From: Caenorhabditis elegans
Lineage: Eukaryota; Nematoda; Chromadorea; Rhabditida; Rhabditidae
Direction: 5' to 3'
NCBI RefSeq assembly: GCF_000002985.6
Contig: NC_003282.8
Coordinates: forward strand, 8,432,001-8,496,000
DNA: 64,000 nt
Notes under the pieces: generated by a model
Databases searched by the model: none
What the model was told of the DNA's origin: nothing
What the model saw: only the letters and a program-made list of their open reading frames with translations
In this document: positions 24,311-35,800 of the stretch, in pieces
How positions within the stretch are numbered: position 1 is the stretch's first letter
Layout: every line of letters starts with the position of its first letter
Program-made: the position numbers and the translations under genes

Positions 24311-25280
24311 TACTAACCATATTAATTCAATAAATTTATTTGAGAAGATCTTCAGGTGAGTAAATTTAATTTTAATTGGAAAAGTATAAAAGTTGCTTGT
24401 TTCTGTTTTTTATTTCCACTTGAACTGTCATGGTTGGAAACAAGGTGATGTGAAGTAATAGCAACTTGAAGATAATCTTAATTATTTCTAGCCAATATTT
24501 TGAGTCGACACAGCAAATTTTGTCCTCGACAGGCCACCCAAACCAGCTGTGATGACACCTTTTGTCTGGTGTAAACACTATTTATCTCTCTTATCTCTTC
24601 TATTATATTTTTCTTTGTTGTTAATTGTGGGTGTCCATGACAACTTGGAACATTGCTTTATTCATGTTTTGTTTTGTCAACGAAAACATCAGATGTTAGG
24701 AAAAGGTGCATCTTATCTTTAAATTTGAAATAAACAACATGGTACAAAGAACATTTGAAATAATCTGGAAGAAAATTTTGAAACGGTTTGCTTAAATATG
24801 GAAATATTTTTTTGGAAAAATTGCAAAATAAATTTCAGATGTCTGGAAAATCAAATGTCGATTTCGCGAGGGACCAACCCAAGGAATGAGAGAGGTTCGT
24901 CGGGAACAAACGAGCAATGGAGAATTCCCGAAAGTTCAAAAATATTCTAGTTTAATTGTTTTCCAATTTTTGTGCTTTTTTTTTGCTTTAAGCTCCATAA
25001 TCTTTAAATATTTGTTCAAAAAATCTCACAAAAGTCAAATAAAAAATTTCAATTTTTTAAAGCCAAAACTACAGTACGACGAGACTCCGATATACCGGAG
25101 GCGCGCCCTGTTTAGCGTAAACCATAATTGACTTTTTTTAAATTTAATCGTATTTTTGTTCTTTTTTCTCAAGCTTCGCTTAAATTTCAATGCCTTTCTA
25201 AAAAACGTTTCCTAAAAAACCACTATTTGCGTGTATCGCACTAAAATTCGATTGTTTTGGTAAAAATCGAAATTTCCAGA

Positions 25281-26837
25281 ATGGCTACTCGGGACCGTCT
25301 ATTCGAAATGCACCAAATCTCTGGAATCAACGCTGCAAGTCCGGAGAAAAACAATTCAAAGGTAGAATAAATGGAAACAACTAATATACAAGAAGATTTT
25401 TGACATAAATTATATTTTTCTTTCCAAAAACTTGAAAATAATGTTTTTTTTTCAGTTGGCAGACGTCTCATTGCAACAATTTCTGGCGAATGTCGACGAA
25501 ATTCGTCATGTCTTGACTACGCTGAGCGCAGATCGACACGCAATTTACATGGAGCAGGTAAAGAGAGAAAAGAAACTGTGACAAATCAGAAATAATGCTC
25601 AAAAAATCCGAAGTTTGATTCCAATTTTAAAAATATTCGGAAAATCAAATATTTATTGAAAACTAATGTTTTTCTTTGTTTTTAACTAAAAGCTTTCACG
25701 AAAAAAAAAACAAAAAAAAACAAAAAAACAAAACATTAAAATTTTCGACTTTTAGCCAAATCATCCAAAAACCACTAATTGCAGGTAGAGTCACTGGCAG
25801 CCGGCTGTTCGGACACAGCAAAGTGCCGAAAACTCAACGACCACGTGGATAAGTTCATAGCTCAAGCACGTGGCATCCGTCGTCGGCTCGCTGACGCCTC
25901 AGAGGAGCTGGTACAGTATCCGGAGAGTCGAGTGGGCTCGGGGCGAGCAAGACACGAACAGGTGCTTAATTGTCTGAAAATAAACGAACTTAGATCTAAA
26001 ATCGGTGACCAAATTTACACTAATTTTAATTCTTTTCAACCTTTTCTCGAAAAAAAAATCATAAATTTTAAATGAATAACCGAAACCGCTAATTCCTGAT
26101 TTTTAAGATCCAAATGCTTATCGTCTCGCTGGAAGGAATAATGTCGCAGTTTGCTGATGATCAAGCCTCCTACAAAGCAGAGGCAGCAAAGAAGATTGCC
26201 GCATACCTCCGAAAGCAGAACATCGAGGTGACGGATTCGGAAATTGATGGTGCCATCGAAAACGGGAGCCTCTTTCAATTGACGAGAAACATTAATCTGG
26301 GTGTTGCGCAGAAGAAGGCACTATTCGATGATATGAAAAACCGCGCCACGGATATTATGATTTTGGAGAAACAAATTCGCGAGGTCGAAGAACTCTTTGT
26401 GGATATGCAATTATTGGTACAAAGCCAAGGTGAGTTATTGATGTTTTGTTAACTGAAACTCGCTTAATTAATACACATAGCTCTTGCCCTAAAATCTTTT
26501 CTTTCTTTCCCAATTTTACAAAATCTAGCGGGCATTAGAAAGGATTAAGATCTTCGAAAACAAGAGGTCCCAGTTTTGCTAGGCGCTCAGTACCTTCCCT
26601 GAAAAACCGCGAAGTATTAAATTTTCAGGCGAAACAGTGGACCGAATCGAGACGAGCGTGATACGCGCCGAAGAATATGCGGAGCAAGCCCAGCAGAACG
26701 TGCGGCAGGCTGTTGTGCTGCGTCGGAAGAACCGTAAATGGAAGATCGTTACGTGCATCGCGCTGATCGTGCTCCTGCTCGTTGTCGTCTACCTTCTCTC
26801 CCATTTCCTCGGTGCAATCATCCCGGGTTGGAAATAA
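25281..26837 (+). CDS. syx-4: Syntaxin (plasma-membrane Qa-SNARE)
   Basis: Five exons (25281-25361, 25456-25557, 25785-25961, 26108-26429, 26629-26837) join to 296 residues. The N-terminal half fits the three-helix Habc regulatory domain. The SNARE motif spans about residues 195-255 and includes ILEKQIREVEELFVDM and LLVQSQGETVDRIE. The glutamine in QSQGE is the zero-layer residue of Qa-SNAREs. A basic linker (RRKNRKWK) and a C-terminal anchor (IVTCIALIVLLLVVVYLLS) end the protein. It should drive vesicle fusion at the cell surface by pairing with SNAP-25-type and VAMP-type SNAREs. TTTCCAG just before the ATG suggests trans-splicing. Exons are noticeably richer in G and C than those of neighbouring genes. 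Identification as syx-4 (T01B11.3, implicated in embryonic cytokinesis) rests on recalled gene order and family. Confidence 0.92.
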
Positions 26838-27226
26838 TGCTATTTTAATTCCTTCGGGTCTATTTTTTGTGATTTTTTTTCGATTATTTTTCCAAGTTTC
26901 TACAGTATTTATACGAATAAACGTTTTTCTGCCAATATCGGAACAGTTTTGGCTCACAAGCTCAATTTCAGAGCTAAATTGATGGAAACCCTAATTTTGA
27001 CTAACTGGTAATTAAATAAAATTGAGAAATAGTCTAGATCGTAGGTTATTTTAAATATCAAATAAGTACATTGTTTTTCCTCATTGGTTTCCTCATTGTT
27101 CAGAGAGACCAAAAATGACCGTAGTTCATTGATTTTTTCATGAAAAGAGTTTCTCTTTTTGAGTAACAAAACGATTTCAATTAAAATAATTTTACTAAAT
27201 AAAAATACAAAAACAATTGAAGATCA
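26838..27226. other. Convergent 3' spacer
   Basis: The syntaxin (+) and ADP/ATP carrier (-) genes end towards each other here. An AATAAA-like signal (ACGAATAAACG) lies about 80 bp after the syntaxin stop. No gene is seen. Confidence 0.5.
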
Positions 27227-28277
27227 TTAAATGAACTTTTGGATTTCATCGTAGATGGCAAGAACGAGTGCTCCACCAGTTCCACGGAATACATTTGACA
27301 GGGCTCCCTTGAACATGGCGGACATTCCTTCGTTTTTGATGATCTTGACGGCACAATCCAAAGTATTCTTGTAGAGAACATCTTTGCGACCAGACTGCAT
27401 CATCATGCGACGACGAACAGTATCCCATGGATAGGAGAGGATTCCAGATCCAACAGTAACCACTTGAGCAATAGCCCAGGCAGCGAAGAAGTTGAGTTTC
27501 TTGCCATCAGCAGTGAACACCATCTTGGCAGTGTCGAACATTCCGAAGTAAGCGGCGCGGTAGATGATGATACCTTGTACCGAGACAAAGAAACCTCTGA
27601 AAAAATAATAATTTTTTAAATTTTCTAAATAGAAAAAATACCTGTAGAGTCCGATTGGTCCATCCGACTTTGCGATCTTGACGAGACAATCGGCCAGGCC
27701 TTTGAATTCACGTTCATTAGCTTTTCCGACATCAGCAGCCAAACGGGTACGAGCAAAATCCAATGGGTAGACAAAACAGAGCGAAGTGGCTCCAGCTGCT
27801 CCACCAGAAGCTAGATTTCCGGCGAAGAACTTCCAGAAATCCTTCTTCTTATCCAATCCCTTTTGGAAAATGTTTTTGTAAGTATCCTTGAAAGCGAAGT
27901 TCAGCGCCTGGGTCGGGAAGTATCGGATGACGTTAGCCAAGTTTCCTCTCCAGAGAGCAGCATATCCTTGCTCCTTTGGGACACGAACGAGGACATCGAC
28001 GATTCCTTTGTAACGTTTATCGGCAGCAATGGTGAGGGAAGCATCCTGTACTTGCAACAGAAGCTTGACACGTTCAATCGGAGCAACAGCAGTCTTGGAA
28101 ACAGCGGCAGCAGTTCCTCCCGAGGCCAGATCAATCAAGAATTTTCGAGTATCGAAACCTTTCTTGTCCTCCTTCTTCTTATCGATAGGCTTTGAATCTC
28201 CACCTGGAATAATCTTGAATTAACACCAGAAATATATAATTTCCTGAATAGAAATAGATGCACTTACCTCCAGACAT
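27227..28277 (-). CDS. ant-1.4: Mitochondrial ADP/ATP carrier
   Basis: Three exons (28268-28277, 27642-28203, 27227-27596) join to 313 residues. The first coding exon is only 10 nt (M-S-G plus one base). Three tandem mitochondrial-carrier repeats are present, with signatures PIERVK, PLDFAR and PWDTVR. The third runs into RRRMMM, the nucleotide-carrier hallmark of ADP/ATP translocases. The protein exchanges cytosolic ADP for matrix ATP across the inner mitochondrial membrane. An N-terminal extension, [13 protein letters not shown], is longer and more basic than in typical family members. C. elegans has several ant-1 paralogues. I assign ant-1.4 (T01B11.4) from recalled neighbourhood, so the family is much more certain than the paralogue number. 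A CACGTG motif lies near 28394, about 115 bp upstream. Confidence 0.95.
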
Positions 28278-29037
28278 GCTTGCAGTAGTGCTGCTGGATA
28301 ACCAAGCGGTTGAAAACCGGAACTGATTATAAAGTGAGTTCTTCGGTGAATAATCGACAGTGAAACGTGGCAGACGCATATATTCGACCGAGGTCACGTG
28401 GAAAATTTGAATGGCACTTCAAAACTCATCTTTCTTTTTCTTCTTTTTTCACCGATTTTCCACAGTTTATGTAAAACTATTTTGCTCCACAAACACACAA
28501 TGCTTTCTCCAAATCCTACGAAAACCACCTAAAAATTCTAGGAATTTCATCAGCTCGCTCTCTCCGCCTCAAAGCCCAACTATTTCTGCTATACAAGATC
28601 CTCATAGGCTCAGCGCACTTCCCACAAAGCAGTGACTTTGTTACGCTTTCTAGCTCGTCTCGTCGTCCAATGTTCCTTAAAATTAAAAATCTTAAATGTC
28701 GTAGCTTTTTCTCCCGTGCCAATATGGAACAGCATTGTACGAAACTCTAGTTTTTTTCCTATCCCCATCACAATTCCTTTCCCTTATTGATTGTCAAATA
28801 CCTAAATTCTGATCTCTACCCCTTTCACTTAAGCTCGTGCTCTGTCGGGCCGAGTTTATTTTAACCTATTCATCGTGTAAATATCATAACCGGTTATGTG
28901 TTTTTTCTTTTCCATTTTTCCATGATGAATAAATTATCTTTTGATGAGTATAGGAAACTTAAATTAATATTTGATATCAACATTGTTTGAAACAAATTAA
29001 TGATTTTAATACATTTATATACAAAGAAAATACATCA
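28278..29037. other. Upstream region of the ADP/ATP carrier gene
   Basis: Presumed promoter of the carrier gene (-) and 3' flank of the first SLC22-type transporter. A TCACGTGG E-box occurs near 28393. No coding exon is supported. Confidence 0.45.
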
Positions 29038-31814
29038 TCATGAACGTTTTCCAAAGATTCTTTTATGTTTTGGAGGTAAATGGTTTTCCAAGATAACTCC
29101 TTTTGTTTCTGGTAGGAATAAAGATAAAACAATGAAATCATAAAGTTGGCAGGAGAATAGTACTGCGTAGGGAATCCATTCGGCATAGTCACTCTGAATT
29201 TCGAGGCTTATTTTTAGATGAGTATACAAAATGCTTACCAAATAAAACAATTGTGGTGAGAACATGCTTCCAATTCTGCTCATGGTTGAAACAGCGGAAA
29301 CTGCTAAGTTTCTGACGGCAGTTGGATAAAGCTCATTAACCATCATATATTTGGCAATGAAAAGTTGTGAGCACATGGAAACAGCAGCCACAGTTCCGAT
29401 TGCAATTAATTGTCCATTATATCCAAAATAGAGATAAACGGCAATCATGAGAAGCGCGAAAAGTGTACATATCATTGCAATTTGGTTGATCATTTTTCTT
29501 CCAAACCATGGAAGTTTGTAGTCAGCTATGCTCACAGCAATGTTTATAATCCAGCGAGAAGCCTAGAATTGATAAGGTAAATAGGAAATCTGTATAGGTA
29601 CTCTTACCCCCATAATTGCAAGATTCCAGTACAAAGATCCAGATAGCTTTTCCATGTTGTACATCAATGAATATACAATAAATGTTGTACATGTTCTGTA
29701 ATAAAAAATAAAACCAGAAATATATATTTTTCAAACTCACATTCCAGTAATAAAAGTTAGGGATTGTGCAATCATTTTCCATGTGCAGAACAAATGAATA
29801 AATGTGTACTTCTTCGCTTTTTTCGAGCTTCTTGCGTGTTTTTCAGCTTCAACATGAAGCACTTCATCGAGCTGTTTTTCAAACGTCTCATCGTATAATT
29901 TATCGGTCTTTCGAATTCTAATAAGTGATTTACGAGCTTCTTCAATTCGTCCTTTTTGAATGAGCCAACGTGGAGACTCTTCAAGAATTCTGAAATTTTA
30001 CGATAGGAGCTTTGAAATATAACAAGTATCGGTAAAACTTACAAACAAGCTAAAAATGTTGCAATAGAAGAAGCTGCAATAACAACGGACATTGTTCTCC
30101 AATCTTGACAAAGCCATGCAACGAATGGGAATAGAATTAGATTTGGAGACCATGTGATTGAGTTTTGAATCCACATACGATCCTTGCGTGGAATATTTTC
30201 GACCATAAAAACCATTTGAACACTTAAAAGTTTAATTCATAGTTATTTTTGTTCTGAAAAATGAATAAAGGAACTTACACAGTAACCCCTCCTGTGAAAA
30301 CTCCAGCCAAAGTTCTCCAAACCATAAAATAAAACAAATCAGGAGAATACGCAGTGATCCAATTAAATAGTCCATTTCCCAATGTAGAAATAAGTAAAGC
30401 TTTACGTCTTCCAAATGTGTCTGAAACTTGTCCAAAAATGGCTGCTCCAACAAGGACACCGAACGTTTGAACTGTGATCGTATTCTTTACTTTTTTAGCA
30501 TCTTCGCATATATAATTGAACTGAATTAAATTGTTCGTTTGAGTGTATAATCGGTTGCCTTCACTATTCATATCTAATTCCTTACTTTACTGAGATTTTT
30601 ATTTTATACCTACCTCTACTTGAACTGATTTAAACTGATATCTAAGATCAGGTTCACATAGATTGGTCTCATTCCGAAATGCTGCCAATTCGTGACATCC
30701 GTTTAGCGGTGTTCCTCCACATCCGATGACAGCAGGATTTGCACCTAAAATTGATAGTTTTATGATTGATTGTCTTATAGGAACTTCGAACGTTTTGATA
30801 AGAACTCTTTTTGTAGATGAAATAAACAAAAACTCGTTGTTTACTCTTTTAAATTTTTCTAAATGTTGTATTATCAGTGAGGATTCAGTCAAATTACACT
30901 TTTTATCGTCTAAAACAACCGAATACAATTTTCAGATTTTTCAAAAGTTTTATCCATAATTTAGTAAATTGCCAAATTTTGTGAAAAATTTGGGGTATTT
31001 GAGTAATTTCAGGAACTCGTAGAAAACTTTTCTTTGGTCAATTTACTAAATTATGAGAGGGCACTGGATTTTCGCCAAAATTTTATTGTAAATAAAGCGT
31101 TTCAAAAAGCTTTCGAAAAGTTAGTTTTATTATGATTTTTATCGTTTTAGCACTAGTAGAGAACACTGTAGCCGCAAAAACCAGGCGAGATCAATAGACC
31201 CACCCTTTTAATTACTTTCTCGTGTTACCTTGGACTATCATTTCACGTGAATCTGACGGTTTTCATACTCAATCTGTCATAATCACTTCTTCTGACCTGA
31301 CAGGTGGACTGTTTACCATTAGACATGAAATAAATACAAAGATGATTCTAATAACTAGTTTTCGGATCATTAGTTTGAAAATTGCAAAGGGTTCAAGAAA
31401 GATGAACATTTTTTGATGAAGCAACTCCATTTAGAGCCTATCCGCTTGCCTATAGGCATGAAGAAACCCGCCATGAGAAATATCTACGCATAGCTTGCCG
31501 ATCAAACTACCCATACATTATTTTAAAACTCAAACAACCGAGCAATCTAAATCATGAATACCTGCAAAAACCATGACTTTACTGCTTGCAGTTGCTGTGA
31601 AAGCTGTCAATTCTGCCATGAGCAGTACCAGCATACAGTACCACCGAAGGGTGATAAAATCATCCAAACTTCCAACTTTTTTCTCTTCAACCATCATTTC
31701 CAATGATTTTTTGGGTACAATTGGAGTCTGAACAACTGCTTCCACATCCTCTGGTTTCAAAAGTGTTTCCTGTTCCAAGCTGGAGCTAGACGACGATGAT
31801 GGAGTGGACGTCAT
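29038..31814 (-). CDS. SLC22-type organic ion transporter (major facilitator superfamily), copy 1
   Basis: Eight exons (31562-31814, 30614-30744, 30279-30520, 30043-30222, 29741-29989, 29608-29695, 29239-29562, 29038-29193) join to 540 residues, the usual SLC22 length. TM1 (WYCMLVLLMAELTAFTATAS) is followed by a cysteine-containing outer loop, then the MFS signature GQVSDTFGRRKAL between TM2 and TM3. The inner-loop motif ESPRWLIQKGRIEEAR and the late motifs NELYPTAVRNLAVS and LPETKG are characteristic of organic cation/anion transporters. It should sit in the plasma membrane and move organic ions or carnitine-like solutes; the substrate cannot be deduced. The acceptor TTTCAG two bases before the ATG fits trans-splicing. 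The next gene upstream is a paralogue in the same orientation. Confidence 0.9.
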
Positions 31815-32851
31815 ATCTGAAATTATAATTAATCATGAAACGGAAGAAAATAGAAAACATATAGAATCAAAATTCATAGTTTCAAATTACTGTTTCACAA
31901 AAATAAGAAGATTAAAAAAATAAAATAATACAAAAACCAAAACTTGTAAATATAAGCTTTGTTATCAAGTATGAATGATAATTTATAAAAAAAATTGAAA
32001 TCAGACTGTTGCTTTTGATTTTACTGTACTATTTTATAAACATTCTTGTGTCCAGTCAAAACTTGAAATAATATTGTGGAATGTATACAAAAAATTAAAT
32101 ATTATATCTTTAAAATTTAGAGAACTGTTTTTCTTATAAACTGAAGGAAGACACATTCTGATTAGTGTGATCAAATTTTGCAGAAAAATTCTAGGAAAGA
32201 TAGTCAAGGCAGGATAGAAATGAAACAACTAAAGAATACGATATGGTCTTTTCAAGTATCCCATTTTCTAAAAATGTGAAAATATATGGAGACCCAGACA
32301 GTGTTATCATCACCCAACCCCATCATCATCTTTATCTTCTTCTCCTTTTTTTAACAAATTAGTTAACTTTTCTTTTTTTGATTTATTGAAAGAACATGAG
32401 GATGAGGGTGACAGCAAAGATCATGAAATTATAATACACGTGGGAAAAGGGAATGAAGATAAAATTGCAGAAGGGCCTTGGAAAAATCGTTGAAACAAGT
32501 TGTCGCCATAGGATGATGTTAAAAAATTGAAAAAGAGGACACTTGAAATCAGAATGTTAGAACGTTCAGAATAATTGTTAGGATTACGATTACTCAAAGA
32601 ATATCGACTTTTGTTAAATTTTGGCCCATTTGGTTTAAACGTTTGAACGAAAATATGCTCTTGATGTTCCATCTGGGCGAGACGTAAGGCTCGTCTCAGT
32701 GAAAGTACTAGTTTTTACTGCTGATTTTCAACTGTAACATGTTCATCGACTCAATATTTCTAGAAAATTTATTCATTGTAGGATTATTATTAAACAGTAT
32801 TCAAAACAAGTTTCAAAAGAAAAAACAACTGAATGCAAAAATTAAAGCTTT
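31815..32851. other. Spacer between tandem transporter genes
   Basis: AT-rich sequence of about 1 kb, too long for a typical operon spacer. It presumably holds the promoter of copy 1. A CACGTG occurs near 32438. Small open frames have no support. Confidence 0.45.
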
Positions 32852-35800
32852 TTAAGATCGTTTTCCAAAAATTCGCTTATGCTCTGGAGGTAGATGATTT
32901 TCCAAATGAACTCCTTTTGTTTCTGGAATTGTTATACAGAACAAGACTAGGTCAACAAGTTGGAATCCAACTAGAACTGCGTACGGGATCCACTCAGCTA
33001 TGTCACTCTGCAATTTTGTGAAAATTGAAATCGATTATTTTGAAGGTTGATGATAACGATTTTTGTTGACTCTTATTAAAATTCTAAAGAAAATAAATTC
33101 GGTTGTTTCCATTTTCATTACATTTTTTTTTGATAGAACTACACATATTCGATAACTGTCAAACTGTAGCAAAGTGTGTGCGAGACTAATAAAAACGATA
33201 TATATAAAATTAAAATTGTGATAAAGTAAAAACTAACCAAGTAAAACAACTGTGGTGAAAACATTCCTCCAACTCTGCTCATTGTTGAAACAGCAGATAC
33301 TGCCAAATTTCTTACAGCCGTTGGATACAGCTCATTAACCATCAAATATTTTGCAATGAAAAGTTGTGAGCACATAGCAAGAGCTACAGTAGTTCCAATT
33401 GCAACAACATATCCACCATTTCCAATGTAAACATATCCGGCAACAATTGCCAAACTGGCTAATGTGAATATCATTGATATATGATTAATCAACCGACGTC
33501 CAAACCATGGGAGCTGATAATCAGCAATGCTCACAACAATGTTGACTACCCAGCGAGCGGCCTAAATATTTGAACTTATAGTCTGAGAGATATTTTTCCA
33601 GTAATTCAAATTGCGACATTTTTTACTGTTTCAAGGCTAAACTCTCAGAAAATATTTTGTGTTTATTTCGTTATAATCTAAAGTATAAGCTCAATTTCCT
33701 ATATACGATACTCATCCTTGTTTAAGGTTTTCTGATTTTCCAACTAAATCTTTAAAGTTTTATAAATCTAAATTCAAACATTCATATTTCTATCTTCTTG
33801 TTCAATTTCTTCATTTTCGCCATCTTGTCGTAATAATCTCTCACCGAAAATTCAGTCACATATACTTTTTAATGTCAAGTCTAAGTTCTCCACGTTTTTG
33901 TCATCTTTTTGCAACTGTTTTTCTTTTAATCCTATATTCATCAAAATCACTAACCCCAATAATCGCACTGTTCCAGTACAGTGATCCTGACAACTTTTCC
34001 ATATTGTACAATAGTGCGTAGACGATGAAATTTGTGCAGATACTGTAAATTGGATTATAGGGATTATAGTCTATAAGTGGATACAAGAGAAATTTGAGAA
34101 CTCTGGCTTTTGACCTGAACTACAAAAATTGGAACATATTCAATTTTTTCGATGCTTTTCTTTTTGTTTGAAAACAAGTATTACCGAAATTGTTTTGCAT
34201 TGAAAATTGATTGTTAAGAATTCCATCTATGATAAATTTTCTAACAAAAAAATATAATTATTTTTAAATTTTGAACAGTTTCTTATTAATATCAATGCTT
34301 CACAATTTGAATAATCAAAAACTTACATTCCAACAATAAATGTCATTGTCTGTGCAATCATTTTCCATGTACAGAACAAATGAATAAACGTGTATTTCTT
34401 CGATTTTTTTGAGCTGATCACTTGCTTTTCCGCTTCAATTTTTAGAACTTCGTCGAGATCTTTTTCGAAATCTGATGTGTAGAGACCGTCGGTTTTTCGA
34501 ATTTTGATCAGCAATCTACGTGCTTCTTCGAGTTTTCCCTTCTGAACGAGCCAACGAGGCGATTCTTCGAGGAGCCTGAAAAAAGATTATGAAACAACCA
34601 GCCGTTCGCACGCGCTGAAGCGCGTGCTCCGACTGGCGTACTCAAAATTAAAATCAAATTCTGAAATTTCTAAGCATTTCACTGCAGATGGAACGTTTTT
34701 TTCCTTGTTTTCCGGAAGTTTTCGAGCAACATAAATATTATATACTTAATTTTAAGCAATTACAATTTTAAAACCTCAAGTTTCCCTCGGAACCTTTATG
34801 AGACTTTTTCCGGTCCTTTCCGAAAGTTTTTGGCGAGCGTTTTTGGAAATTATCTATAACAATTTCTGGTTTTTTTAATTCTTAAAACTTCAGAATATTC
34901 TAGAAGTATCAAAACTTGAAAGGTTCTAGAACTTCGCAGAAGTTTCTTGAATTTTTTCAGGGAATTGAACATTCCAGACTTTTCTCGAATTTTCTAGAAA
35001 ATTCTGGAACATTCGAGAATTTTCCCGATTTTTCTAGAAAGTTCTGGAACATTACAGACTTTTCTCGAATTTTCTAGAAACTTCTGGAACATTCCAGAAT
35101 TTTTTTTCAGAAATTTTGAATTCCCGCCAAAATTTTTCAAAGAAATTTTGAATTCCCGCCAAAATTTTTCACAGAAATTTTGAATTCCCGCCACAATTTT
35201 TCACAGAAAATTTGAATTCCCGCCAAAATTTTTCACAGAAAACTTGAATTCCCGTTAAAATTTTTCACAGAAATTTTGAATTCCCGCCAAAATTTTTCAC
35301 AGATATTTTGAATTCTCGCCAAAGTTTTTCACAGAAAATTTGAATTTCCCACCAAAAAGTTTTTCTCAGTAAATTTGAATTTCCCGCCAAAAATTTTTCT
35401 CAGAAAATTTGAATTTCCCGCCAAAATTTTTTATCAGAAAATTTGAATTTCCGGCCAAAACTTATGGGTCTCGCCAAGATGGGTCTCACCACGAAGGGTC
35501 TCACCACGAAGGGTCTCACCACGAATTTTCTCGAATTTTCTAGAAGGTTCTGGAACATTCCAGCATTTTCTCAAATTTTCCAGAAGGTTCTGGAACATTC
35601 CAGAATTTTCTCAAATTTTCCAGAAGGTTCTGGAACATTCCAGAATTTTCTCGGATTTTCCAGAAGGTTCTGAAACATTCCAGAATTTTCTCAAATTTTC
35701 CAGAAGGTTCTGGAACATTCCAGAATTTTCTCAAATTTTCCAGAAGGTTCTGGAACATTCCAGAATTTTCTCGGATTTTCCAGAAGGTTCTGGAACATTC

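Larger units (their letters stand above)
19753..25280. other. Intergenic region between phospho-lyase and syntaxin genes
   Basis: The 5.5 kb is mostly AT-rich with no firm gene. It holds an isolated exon-like open stretch at 19928-20031, a large palindromic element at 23211-24310, and an exon-like segment at 24840-24893. The last begins with acceptor-ATG but meets TGA after 16 codons. Because the phospho-lyase (-) and syntaxin (+) genes are divergent, both promoters must lie here. Confidence 0.5.

Noticed and set aside
23805-24320. Open frames on both strands (86 and 125 codons)
   Set aside because: They are mirror images produced by the palindromic element at 23211-24310.
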